Positions 1-5,771 of a stretch of 5,887 nt of DNA are shown piece by piece. Made by a program: the position numbers and the translations under genes. The stretch spans positions 1 through 5,887 of the forward strand of contig SKVE01000468.1 of the NCBI GenBank assembly GCA_007129635.1, written 5' to 3'. The notes beneath the pieces were generated by a model. It was given only the letters and a program-made list of their open reading frames with translations, was not told where the DNA came from and did no database searches. Within the stretch, counting starts at the first letter, position 1; the number at the start of each line of letters is the position of its first letter. The stretch comes from Planctomycetaceae bacterium (GTDB lineage: Bacteria > Planctomycetota > Planctomycetia > Pirellulales > Pirellulaceae).

Positions 1-1
1 C

Positions 2-1258
2 GGCAAGTGTGGCTTCGGGCCGTGGGATGTCCAAACGTTTCTCGAGCAGGTGGACGTCGAGGGCGCCGGGACGAATGTCGCCCATCTGATCCCCCACGGC
101 GCCGTGCGAAGTCGGATCATGGGCTCGGCCAAACGCGTACCGACCGACGCGGAACTCGAACAGATGAAGCAGTTGGTCGATCAGGGCATGCAGAGCGGCG
201 CTTGGGGGATCTCGACCGGGCTGATCTATACCCCCAGCTCGTACGCCGACACGGACGAGCTGATTGCATTGAGTCGAGTCGTCGGTCGGCACGGCGGTCT
301 GTATGCCTCGCATATCCGTGGCGAAGGAGTCGGGTTGCTGGATTCGGTCAACGAGGCGATCGAGATCGGCCGTCAAGCGAACTTGCCCGTCCATATCTCG
401 CACATGAAAGCCTCGGGCAAACCAGCCTGGGGACTAGCAACCGGAGCGATCCGGCTGATCCAGCAGGCTCGTCAACAGGGCCTGACGGTCACGGCGGATC
501 AATACCCGTACGTTGCCAGCAGCACGTCGCTGGCCGCGATGGTCATGCCGGAAGCCTACCGCAGCACGAACCGGTTGCACGAGGCGTTGGCCGACCCCGC
601 GCGGGCCGCCGCGCTGCGAACGGTGCTGACCGCGAACCTGCGAGCCCGTTCGGACGGAGCGGCATTGATGATTGCTAGCTATGGGCCCCAGCCCGCTTGG
701 CATGGCCGGAACCTGGCCGATCTGGCTGCAGAACAAGGCTGCTCGGTGGAAGATCTGGTGCTGCAGATCCAACAGAACGGCGGCGCGCGGATGGTGAATT
801 TCGGGATGCAGGAACAGGAGGTCCGGCAGATCATGCAGCAGCCGTTCGTCGCCACGGCCAGCGACGGCGGATCGATGGTCCCCGACGATAGTGTCCCGCA
901 TCCGCGAAACTACGGCTGTTTTCCACGGAAAATCGGTCGTTACGCGATCGAGTGGCAAGTGGTGTCGTTGTCCGACGCGATCCGTAGCTCGACCGGGTTG
1001 CCCGCCGATATCTTCGGGTTCCGAGATCGAGGTTACCTACGCGAAGACCTGGTAGCCGATATCGTGGTGTTCGATCCCGAAACGTTCCGCGACGTCGCCA
1101 CGTTCGAAGCCCCCCACCAGTACTCGACCGGCGTGCGTTACCTGCTGGTCAACGGACAATTGGCCATCGACAACGGCCAAGTCACTGGCGTCCTGGCTGG
1201 CCGAGCCCTGAAGCATCCCGGCACTCAGGCGTCGGAGGCTGATCCAGATAGCACGTAA
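2..1258 (+). CDS. N-acyl-D-amino-acid deacylase (D-aminoacylase family), 5' partial
   Basis: Amidohydrolase-superfamily enzyme expected to hydrolyse N-acyl-D-amino acids to a D-amino acid and a carboxylate in a metal-dependent reaction. The frame is open from base 2 with no stop, so the GTG at 50 is internal and the true start lies upstream; 418 codons are visible. Family members are roughly 480-550 residues, so the missing part should hold the first metal-binding strand and perhaps a signal peptide. Visible motifs are SHIRGEG (His codon at 311), HISHMKASG (His codon at 401), TADQYPY (Asp codon at 497) and ASDGG (Asp codon at 863, placed like the conserved catalytic Asp of D-aminoacylases), followed by PHPRNYGCFPR. 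The C-terminus has the usual LADIVVFDP-like strand (here LVADIVVFDP) and returns to the small beta domain (VRYLLVNGQ). Acyl-amino-acid specificity cannot be read from the sequence. The gene ends with TAA, just after one copy of a 12-base direct repeat. No frameshift is seen. Confidence 0.9.
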   Translation, partial: GKCGFGPWDVQTFLEQVDVEGAGTNVAHLIPHGAVRSRIMGSAKRVPTDAELEQMKQLVDQGMQSGAWGISTGLIYTPSSYADTDELIALSRVVGRHGGLYASHIRGEGVGLLDSVNEAIEIGRQANLPVHISHMKASGKPAWGLATGAIRLIQQARQQGLTVTADQYPYVASSTSLAAMVMPEAYRSTNRLHEALADPARAAALRTVLTANLRARSDGAALMIASYGPQPAWHGRNLADLAAEQGCSVEDLVLQIQQNGGARMVNFGMQEQEVRQIMQQPFVATASDGGSMVPDDSVPHPRNYGCFPRKIGRYAIEWQVVSLSDAIRSSTGLPADIFGFRDRGYLREDLVADIVVFDPETFRDVATFEAPHQYSTGVRYLLVNGQLAIDNGQVTGVLAGRALKHPGTQASEADPDST

Positions 1259-1286
1259 CCACGGCGAGAAAAGACGTCGGAGGCTG
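1230..1286. repeat. 12-base direct repeat straddling the deacylase stop codon
   Basis: The sequence CGTCGGAGGCTG occurs at 1230-1241, inside the last codons of the deacylase, and again at 1275-1286, 45 bases later in the non-coding DNA. The match is exact. It may be a trace of local duplication, or of a dispersed element whose edge supplied the final codons of the gene. Chance is possible at this length. Confidence 0.5.
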
Positions 1287-1370
1287 GGGGTTGTTTGTTC
1301 GAGCGAGAGCCTGGGATGTGAGAAGGATGCTCCATCGACGCAACAGCCCCACTCTTCGCCGCTGATCGCT
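1275..1370. other. Possible dispersed intergenic element (repeat-like)
   Basis: This is the non-coding core between the deacylase and the small acidic gene. The stretch beginning GTCGGAGGCTGGGGG and running through GTTCGAGCGAGAGCCTGGG resembles, from memory, sequences seen between genes in planctomycete genomes. That resemblance is recall and was not searched. Open frames on the minus strand across it encode low-complexity, Ser/Arg/Leu-rich peptides without recognisable domains, so I treat the region as non-coding. The remaining bases up to 1482 show no clear promoter or hairpin. Confidence 0.3.
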
Positions 1371-1482
1371 ACAGATTGCCAGGTGCTGACTGATAGCATG
1401 ATGCGTACCGTTGGAAAAGGCTGCAAAACCCAGCTCTGAATGTCCGATCATCTGTCAGGATAGATGCCCTATCAATAACTGG

Positions 1483-1490
1483 GAAGGAGA
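1483..1490 (+). promoter_or_regulatory. Ribosome binding site of the small acidic gene
   Basis: GAAGGAGA lies four bases before the ATG at 1495. It selects that ATG over the upstream in-frame TTG at 1411, which would add 28 residues rich in Cys and Pro that look like translated leader sequence. Confidence 0.75.
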
Positions 1491-1494
1491 AGCC

Positions 1495-1680
1495 ATGGAA
1501 GACAAAATTCGGATCCAGGACTTGGCGGCGGACGAGATTCGGGAATTGCTGATGGAAGAGGGAAGAGGACTGGACGAGCAGCAGAGTATTGCCCTGAAAC
1601 AGTTCGTCGAAGATATCGGAGGCATGGAGAACGCGCTGGCTGCGCTAGCGATGCTGGACGAGCTGGAGAGGGCCGCATAA
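1495..1680 (+). CDS. Small acidic helical protein, 61 aa, unknown function
   Basis: I do not recognise a named family. The protein has 61 residues with about 16 acidic and 6 basic side chains, no cysteine, and no signal peptide or membrane segment, so it should be cytosolic. The pattern suggests two or three amphipathic helices. Residues 7-22 (IQDLAADEIRELLMEE) form the first, a Gly-containing turn follows (GRGL), then a helix around EQQSIALKQFVEDIGG, and a C-terminal Ala/Leu/Glu helix (NALAALAMLDELERAA). The IGG-x-ENA-x-x-AL pattern resembles short uncharacterised planctomycete proteins I recall, which is unverified. The ATG at 1495 is chosen for its strong Shine-Dalgarno sequence. The gene stands alone: the deacylase ends 236 bases upstream and the next gene converges from the opposite strand. 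A helical partner-binding or regulatory role would be a guess. Confidence 0.7.
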   Translation: MEDKIRIQDLAADEIRELLMEEGRGLDEQQSIALKQFVEDIGGMENALAALAMLDELERAA

Positions 1681-1741
1681 GCGGGCGATGGGCGATCGAT
1701 CGGTACCCACGAAGATCGAATCTTTTGGGATGAGAAAGCTC

Positions 1742-1774
1742 AGACGTCCGAGCGCTCCGGTGGCTCGGGCGTCT
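1742..1774. terminator. Hairpin, probable intrinsic or bidirectional terminator between convergent genes
   Basis: The arms AGACGTCCGAGC (1742-1753) and GCTCGGGCGTCT (1763-1774) pair over 12 positions with a single T-G wobble, around a 9-base loop. The plus-strand transcript continues as TAAATT, a weak U-tract. The hairpin lies 61 bases after the small acidic gene and 69 bases beyond the end of the convergent beta-helix gene, so it is well placed to stop the first and might also stop the second. The lack of a long U run makes purely intrinsic termination uncertain. Confidence 0.65.
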
Positions 1775-1843
1775 TAAATTCCGCGTGCTTGACGCCGCTT
1801 TCGCTCTGCATTTCGCGAGGTGACTATTGGAGGAGCCGCGAGG

Positions 1844-3148
1844 TCAATCCAGCAGGGCTTGAAGCAGGGCGATCAGTTCCTCCTCGCTTTGCGGCATGGC
1901 CTGGCTCAACCGCTGGGATACAGCGTTTCGAGCTGCGTCGGAAGGCACGACGCCCTTCAGCCGTCCTAGGATCTGTTGCCAGGCTTGGCCGCCGCGTTGG
2001 ATGCGGTTCGCCGCAACGTCCAGGCCCGCTTGGTCCCATCCGGGCAGGCGAGGGTCTGACTGCCGAGTCCAGATGCGGTTGGCCTTGAGCGTCGATTCTA
2101 CCAATTGGCCGCGGATGGACAGGTCGTGGCCCATGTTCATCGCCGCCCCGTTTTCCTCGATGCGGATGCCCTGCAACAGACCACGCCCACCGTAATCGAA
2201 CACCCCGATCCCGCCAGTTTGGCAGCCGATGACCAGGTTGTTCCGCACCACGGCGGGGCCGCCACCAATGGCGATCCCCGGATTGTTCCGCGAACCGATG
2301 ACGACGTTTCGTTCGATCACGGACGCATCCTCCGCCGCACCATCCTGGACACCGTACACCATGATGCCCGGCCCGCGCGTGCCGGTGATCACGTTATCGC
2401 GGATCACCCCGCCGCGAACGTTCAGCTTCAGTTGAATGCCGTAGCCGATGCCTCCGTCGATATGGCGGCCGTCGATCACGTTGCCCTCGAAAACGAAGTT
2501 GGCGATGTCCAGTTGGCCCGGATGGTTGCCGATGTAGACCGGTGTACGCCGCGAGCCGACAAAACGGCAGCCTGCGATGCGCAGCCCATGGACGTGGGCC
2601 GAGTTGGCGGAGATATCGCCGCCGCCACATTGACGAAAAGTGCAATTCTCGATCGTCAAATCGTCGACCCGTTCCACTCGGATCCCATAAGCATGCGTTG
2701 CGTGGAAGCTCAGGTCTTTGATACGCAGGTGGCTGCCGGCGATGCGCCACAAGTTGTGCCCACGGCCCGTAAAACGCAGCTCGGGACGCTCGCCGGAATC
2801 TACCACCCCGCGGATGGTGATGGGGCGATCCGGAGTGCCGCTGACCTGGACTACCGCATGAGCTTCATGAACGCCAGGCAAAAAACGCAACTCATCTCCC
2901 GGCCTCAACCCCGCGAGCTTCGCACGGTAATCCTCCCCCGCTACGACCTCGACCACGCTTGCCGGCCGTTCGTCTGCCAGAGCACCAACCGCGATGCACG
3001 GAGCAAACAAGAGCATCCTTAGCGTCTTCGGTCGTAACATGCGCGCACGGTGCGCGCATGTTTGTAGGTTGGGACTCTGTCCCGACCGGGTCGGGTCGGA
3101 GACCCAACCTACTTGGTTGCGGCCGAGCCGCGTTAGGAATCGCGTCAT
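1844..3148 (-). CDS. Secreted right-handed parallel beta-helix protein
   Basis: Probably an exported carbohydrate-active or surface protein with the pectate-lyase/chondroitinase-B-like fold. From the start at 3148 it has 434 residues. Residues 1-36 are unusual because they are translated from a palindromic repeat. Residues 37-58 (MLRPKTLRMLLFAPCIAVGA then LA) form a typical signal peptide, with likely cleavage after GALA-58; the nearby Cys51 follows Pro and is not a good lipobox. Residues 65-115 contain GLRPGDELRFLPGVHE and PITIRGV, the entry strand of such beta-helices. Repeating coils follow from about 130 to 360 (LRIKDLSF, LTIENCTF, LRIAGCRF, FVFEGNVIDG, GVIRDNVITG, SVIERNVVIG, AVVRNNLVIG, GIRIEENG), with Asn/Cys ladder positions. 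A charged helical tail ends at residue 434. No catalytic residues can be assigned with confidence. The ATG at 3148 has a strong Shine-Dalgarno sequence, while the alternative at 3040 has none. The gene lies 73 bases downstream of the oxidoreductase on the same strand, so the two may be co-transcribed. Confidence 0.85.
   Translation of the reverse strand: MTRFLTRLGRNQVGWVSDPTRSGQSPNLQTCAHRARMLRPKTLRMLLFAPCIAVGALADERPASVVEVVAGEDYRAKLAGLRPGDELRFLPGVHEAHAVVQVSGTPDRPITIRGVVDSGERPELRFTGRGHNLWRIAGSHLRIKDLSFHATHAYGIRVERVDDLTIENCTFRQCGGGDISANSAHVHGLRIAGCRFVGSRRTPVYIGNHPGQLDIANFVFEGNVIDGRHIDGGIGYGIQLKLNVRGGVIRDNVITGTRGPGIMVYGVQDGAAEDASVIERNVVIGSRNNPGIAIGGGPAVVRNNLVIGCQTGGIGVFDYGGRGLLQGIRIEENGAAMNMGHDLSIRGQLVESTLKANRIWTRQSDPRLPGWDQAGLDVAANRIQRGGQAWQQILGRLKGVVPSDAARNAVSQRLSQAMPQSEEELIALLQALLD
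3036..3062. repeat. Perfect 27-base palindrome inside the beta-helix gene's 5' end
   Basis: AACATGCGCGCAC (3036-3048) and GTGCGCGCATGTT (3050-3062) are exact reverse complements around a single G. On the minus strand, its left-hand copy contains the alternative ATG at 3040 that would begin the signal peptide directly. Transcribed, it would form a very stable GC-rich stem over that start codon. Confidence 0.9.
3064..3112. repeat. REP-like palindromic element of planctomycete type
   Basis: GTAGGTTGGG (3064-3073) pairs perfectly with CCCAACCTAC (3103-3112). The interior continues the inverted repeat with two mismatches and a wobble down to a CCCGACC / GGTCGGG core. Elements reading GTAGGTTGGG...CCCAACCTAC with 'gggtcggagaccc' interiors are, to my knowledge, abundant between genes in Pirellulaceae; copy number here was not checked. 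Read on the minus strand in the gene's frame it gives VGWVSDPTRSGQSPNLQ, a peptide that looks like translated repeat and not like protein. Confidence 0.85.
3119..3131. repeat. Short inverted repeat flanking the REP-like element
   Basis: GCGGC (3119-3123) and GCCGC (3127-3131) surround the triplet CGA. With the two larger palindromes to its left, this makes three hairpins in a row over 96 bases, all between the start codon and the signal peptide of the beta-helix gene. Confidence 0.5.
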
Positions 3149-3154
3149 GACTTG

Positions 3155-3161
3155 TCTCCTT
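3155..3161 (-). promoter_or_regulatory. Ribosome binding site of the beta-helix gene
   Basis: On the minus strand AAGGAGA ends six bases before the ATG at 3148, close to ideal spacing. It argues that translation starts upstream of the palindromes although the signal peptide begins 36 codons later. The 73-base gap to the oxidoreductase also holds the small palindromes GGCCGGCC (3174-3181) and CCACGTGG (3207-3214), which I do not interpret further. Confidence 0.75.
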
Positions 3162-3221
3162 GATCATCTCCCAGGCCGGCCAAATGCCTGAAGTGGGGCA
3201 GTTGATCCACGTGGTTTGTCA

Positions 3222-4544
3222 TCACAGTACTTGGGTCGTACCAGGCATGGCGCAGGCATACAAGCCGTCCGGTCCCGGTTTGACTTTCGTTTCCGCGTCC
3301 CATTCCAGCGACTCCGGGCACAGATCGATTTTGGAATTCAGTGCGTCGTCCCATCGGATCACCTGCCCCGAGTAAGTCGCCATGCGGCCCAGAATCGCCG
3401 TCATGGTGCTTGTCGCACCATAATCACCTTCGTTGTAGGGCTGGCCTGCCAACAGCGCGGCGAACAAATGATCGTGTTCCAACTGGTGTCCGCCCGGTCC
3501 GCGTTCGATCCGGATCGGATCCTGACCGGCGACTCGGACATCTGCATGGCCGTGGCCTTCGATGTGGACGCTGCCACGGGAACCATGCGCATGCTGGGAA
3601 AAACTGTTCCAGCAGCGGGGGATGTGTCGAGAGTAGCTGAACATCTTCAGGCCATTGGCATAGGTGAACTCGACCGTGTGATGATCGAAGATCTCGCCGA
3701 AATCAGGACCGATTCGCACCTGCCGGCCACCGCTGCCCTGCGCCTCGACAGGCACCGCCTGGGCCATCCAGTTGCCGACGTCCAAATCGTGGACATGTTG
3801 TTCGACGATATGATCGCCGCTGAGCCAATTGAAATAGTACCAGTTTTGCACCTGATACTGCATCTCGGTCTGGCCCGGCTGCCGAGCTCGCACCCAGACG
3901 CCCGAACTATTGAAGTAGGCGCGGATGTACTGCAGGTCACCGATCACACCGTCATGGATCTTCTTGATCGCTTCGCGGTGCTTCATCTCGTGCCGAAGGT
4001 GATGTCCGACAGCGACGGCCAGTCCTTTCTCTTTGGCTTTCTGGTTGGCTGCCATCACACGGCGGACGCCGGGCGAGTCGGTCGCGACGGGCTTTTCCAT
4101 AAACACGTGTTTTCCCGCCGCCACCGCCGCCTCGAATTGCATCGGACGGAATCCGGGCGGTCCGCACAGCAGCACCATATCCACACCGCAATCCGTGGCC
4201 TTTTGGAAAGCGTCCAGGCCGACAAATCGACGTTCGGGCGGCACATCCACGCGGTCCGCCGCCTGGCCGCTGATGATCTTATGAGCGCTGTCCACTCGAT
4301 CCCGAAAAGCATCGGCCAACGCAAACAACGTGACTCGCGCGCCTGCCGCATTACGGATCGCTTGCACCGCTGCGGACATGCCGCGTCCCCCGCAGCCGAT
4401 CAACGCGATCTTGATCTCGTCACTGCCCGCCGCATGGACGCGAGCGGATCGGGTCATCGCCCCCGCGACCGCAACGGCCGACGAGGCTTTCAAAAAACTG
4501 CGACGAGACGATTCAGATGCGACGCGAGATTTCGCCATGTTCAT
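3222..4544 (-). CDS. Tat-exported Gfo/Idh/MocA-family oxidoreductase
   Basis: NAD(P)-dependent oxidoreductase of the glucose-fructose oxidoreductase/inositol dehydrogenase family, 440 residues and full length for the exported planctomycete type. Residues 1-39 are a twin-arginine signal: SSRRSFLKASS with Arg14-Arg15, a hydrophobic stretch AVAVAGAM, and likely cleavage near VHA-AG. The Rossmann domain starts at residue 43 (IKIALIGCGGRGMSAA, GxGGxG at 50-55). FMEKPVATD at 148-156 is the family EKP motif, with Lys151 as the usual catalytic or cofactor-contacting lysine. The second domain carries the GDHIVEQHVHDLDVGNWM segment (243-260), whose His/Asp residues are typical of substrate sites, and ends in ALNSKIDLCPESLEWDAETKV-like sequence common to this subfamily. 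The substrate is probably a sugar or cyclitol but cannot be named. The ATG at 4544 has GGAG eight bases upstream; the ATG two codons later is less well placed. The beta-helix gene follows on the same strand. Confidence 0.92.
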   Translation of the reverse strand: MNMAKSRVASESSRRSFLKASSAVAVAGAMTRSARVHAAGSDEIKIALIGCGGRGMSAAVQAIRNAAGARVTLFALADAFRDRVDSAHKIISGQAADRVDVPPERRFVGLDAFQKATDCGVDMVLLCGPPGFRPMQFEAAVAAGKHVFMEKPVATDSPGVRRVMAANQKAKEKGLAVAVGHHLRHEMKHREAIKKIHDGVIGDLQYIRAYFNSSGVWVRARQPGQTEMQYQVQNWYYFNWLSGDHIVEQHVHDLDVGNWMAQAVPVEAQGSGGRQVRIGPDFGEIFDHHTVEFTYANGLKMFSYSRHIPRCWNSFSQHAHGSRGSVHIEGHGHADVRVAGQDPIRIERGPGGHQLEHDHLFAALLAGQPYNEGDYGATSTMTAILGRMATYSGQVIRWDDALNSKIDLCPESLEWDAETKVKPGPDGLYACAMPGTTQVL

Positions 4545-4552
4545 CAGGCAAG

Positions 4553-4556
4553 CTCC
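4553..4556 (-). promoter_or_regulatory. Ribosome binding site of the oxidoreductase gene
   Basis: GGAG on the minus strand lies eight bases before the ATG at 4544 and fourteen before the ATG at 4538, which favours the first. Confidence 0.6.
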
Positions 4557-4600
4557 AATTCTGGGGAAAGGTGAGTGCGGTTAGTCTTCTTGATCAATGG

Positions 4601-4636
4601 ATTCGACGCAGGTGCAGTGGCTGCAGTTCGTCGAAT
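4601..4636 (-). promoter_or_regulatory. Two-tier hairpin in the leader of the oxidoreductase gene
   Basis: ATTCGACG (4601-4608) pairs exactly with CGTCGAAT (4629-4636). Inside it TGCAG (4613-4617) pairs with CTGCA (4621-4625) around a three-base loop, leaving a small internal loop. The whole lies 57-92 bases before the ATG at 4544. No U run follows on the minus strand, so an intrinsic terminator is unlikely. It could be a protein-binding operator or an mRNA leader structure; no known riboswitch class is recognised. Confidence 0.4.
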
Positions 4637-4758
4637 GGTCGGCAAGCGGTTGCCCATCGTCCAGAATTCCCATCTTACACGACGCAGACACCGGAAACAA
4701 ATCCACCACCCGAGCCCCCGAGGATTCAAGCTCGACACAGCATCGAAACCGCAACGCG

Positions 4759-4854
4759 TCAAAGCCAAGCCGCGATTTGCGTGGCCAGCGTGACGTTGTA
4801 CTGGCTGAAGGTGTTGTTCAGAGCACCCGACGCGTTTCCCGAAGTCGCAATCAT
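4759..4854 (-). CDS. Possible 31-aa ORF overlapping the chimera's stop (ATGA)
   Basis: The ATG at 4854 overlaps the TGA of the chimeric ORF as ATGA, the arrangement of translationally coupled genes. The product starts MIATSGNASGALNNTFSQYN and ends TLATQIAAWL. It is rich in Asn, Ser and Thr with a hydrophobic end and resembles no family I know. With so short a frame, the overlap is the only support, and coincidence is quite likely. Confidence 0.15.
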   Translation of the reverse strand: MIATSGNASGALNNTFSQYNVTLATQIAAWL

Positions 4855-5771
4855 GGCACATAGAATTCAAGGTATCCCAGCAGCATTTCCTCGTCGGTTT
4901 GCAAGCCCCACCGAACGGTACGAGTCGGATCGGGATTGGCGGGATTGCCGGCGCTGTTGTCGAACCAGCCTGTCACTTCGATCTGGCTGCCTCGCGGCAC
5001 GTCCAGCGGTTCCGCCAATCGATACTCGAGCTGCCAATTGAAATCGTATCGCGGCACATCCAGCAGCCGGCGACGTTGACCGTCGGGCAGCACCAGATCG
5101 TAGCGAAATGCCTTGCCTCGCAAATGCATGTGCGGCATCAACGCCAATAACCGCGCGTCGATCGGCACCTTCATCGATGCTCGTTCGGCATGATTTTCCG
5201 CGTGAGGCGGGATCGCGATCCGAGTATTTGCGATGCCCCGGTTGCGGACGATGTGCTTTGGTGGTTGCTTGGCGAAAACCAATCCCAGTCGCGTCTGGTC
5301 CGTGGTCGCTGTGCCGTACGGTGTGTAGTGCAACTGGAAAACCAGGCTCGCTCCCGCCGGCAATCTTTTCGCGAATCCCGGCGGATAATGGCTGTGGCTG
5401 TTGCCGGGAACGTAAGCCGCGAATGGCCCGGATCGTTCGTCGATTTCCAGGCGTTCCTGACCGGGCGGCTGGACGAAGACCAGGACATGATGCACGACCG
5501 CTGGCTCCGTCGGCTGGACCTCCACTGCCTGGATCCAACGGTCTTCGGTGCCCTGCGTCTTGATGCGAACATACTGATAGGGCATCTGTCCCGTGGCTTG
5601 GATCGCGATCGGCGCGGGGATCTGCAAAACCAGGTCCGGTTCGCCGATCATCCACTGATCCGGGAATTGCCGAGCCACCGGGGCATCCTCGACGTCGCCG
5701 ACCGGCAACCCGGCAGCCAGCCAATCCAACAGGTCCGTGCGGTCCGCTACGGACAATGAACGATCGTTCGC
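4851..5771 (-). pseudogene. 5'-truncated PHM-like copper type II monooxygenase
   Basis: Remnant of a larger planctomycete protein in which a redoxin or SCO-like domain and a cytochrome-type CxxCH region precede two Cu-monooxygenase domains. What remains begins in the linker (NDRSLS...LLDWLAAG) and runs to the natural C-terminus (EFYVP). No frameshift or stop is seen in it and its copper-ligand motifs are kept, which suggests either recent truncation or continued selection. The codons for Ala-Asn-Asp (5763-5771) are shared with the methyltransferase fragment because either family could supply them. Confidence 0.75.

Larger units (their letters stand above)
4545..4850. other. 306-base interval between chimeric ORF and oxidoreductase gene
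   Basis: Likely the leader and promoter region of the oxidoreductase gene. It contains the Shine-Dalgarno sequence, a structured inverted repeat at 4601-4636 and a doubtful 31-codon ORF near its right end. Short open frames on both strands, up to about 108 codons, encode Arg/Cys/Pro-rich peptides with no recognisable domain and were not annotated. I do not see a convincing -35/-10 pair or a U-tract terminator for the upstream ORF. Confidence 0.5.

Noticed and set aside
7..678. A 223-codon plus-strand ORF within the deacylase
   Set aside because: Arg-rich out-of-frame translation; the deacylase frame contains all the family motifs.
1037..1451. Minus-strand ORFs across the end of the deacylase and the following gap
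   Set aside because: They read through the repeat-like region and into the deacylase antisense; peptides are low-complexity with no domain and no good ribosome binding site was seen.
1411..1494. TTG start extending the small acidic protein by 28 residues
   Set aside because: The extension is Cys/Pro-rich and unlike the rest of the protein, and it includes the Shine-Dalgarno sequence of the ATG at 1495.
2986..3007. Possible lipoprotein signal (Cys51) in the beta-helix protein
   Set aside because: The residues before the cysteine are Phe-Ala-Pro, which does not fit a lipobox; a standard signal peptidase I site at GALA-DE is more likely.
2105..3022. A 305-codon plus-strand ORF opposite the beta-helix gene
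   Set aside because: Asp/Ala/Val-rich translation with no recognisable motif; it is the complement of regular beta-helix coils.
3216..4574. A 452-codon plus-strand ORF opposite the oxidoreductase gene
   Set aside because: It mirrors the oxidoreductase almost end to end. The translation shows no domain, while the minus-strand frame has Tat, Rossmann and EKP motifs. Long antisense frames are common in GC-rich genes.
4575..4863. Several 72-108-codon ORFs in the interval between the chimera and the oxidoreductase
   Set aside because: They occur on both strands over the same DNA, lack domains, and their translations have the Arg/Pro/Cys-rich look of non-coding GC-rich DNA.
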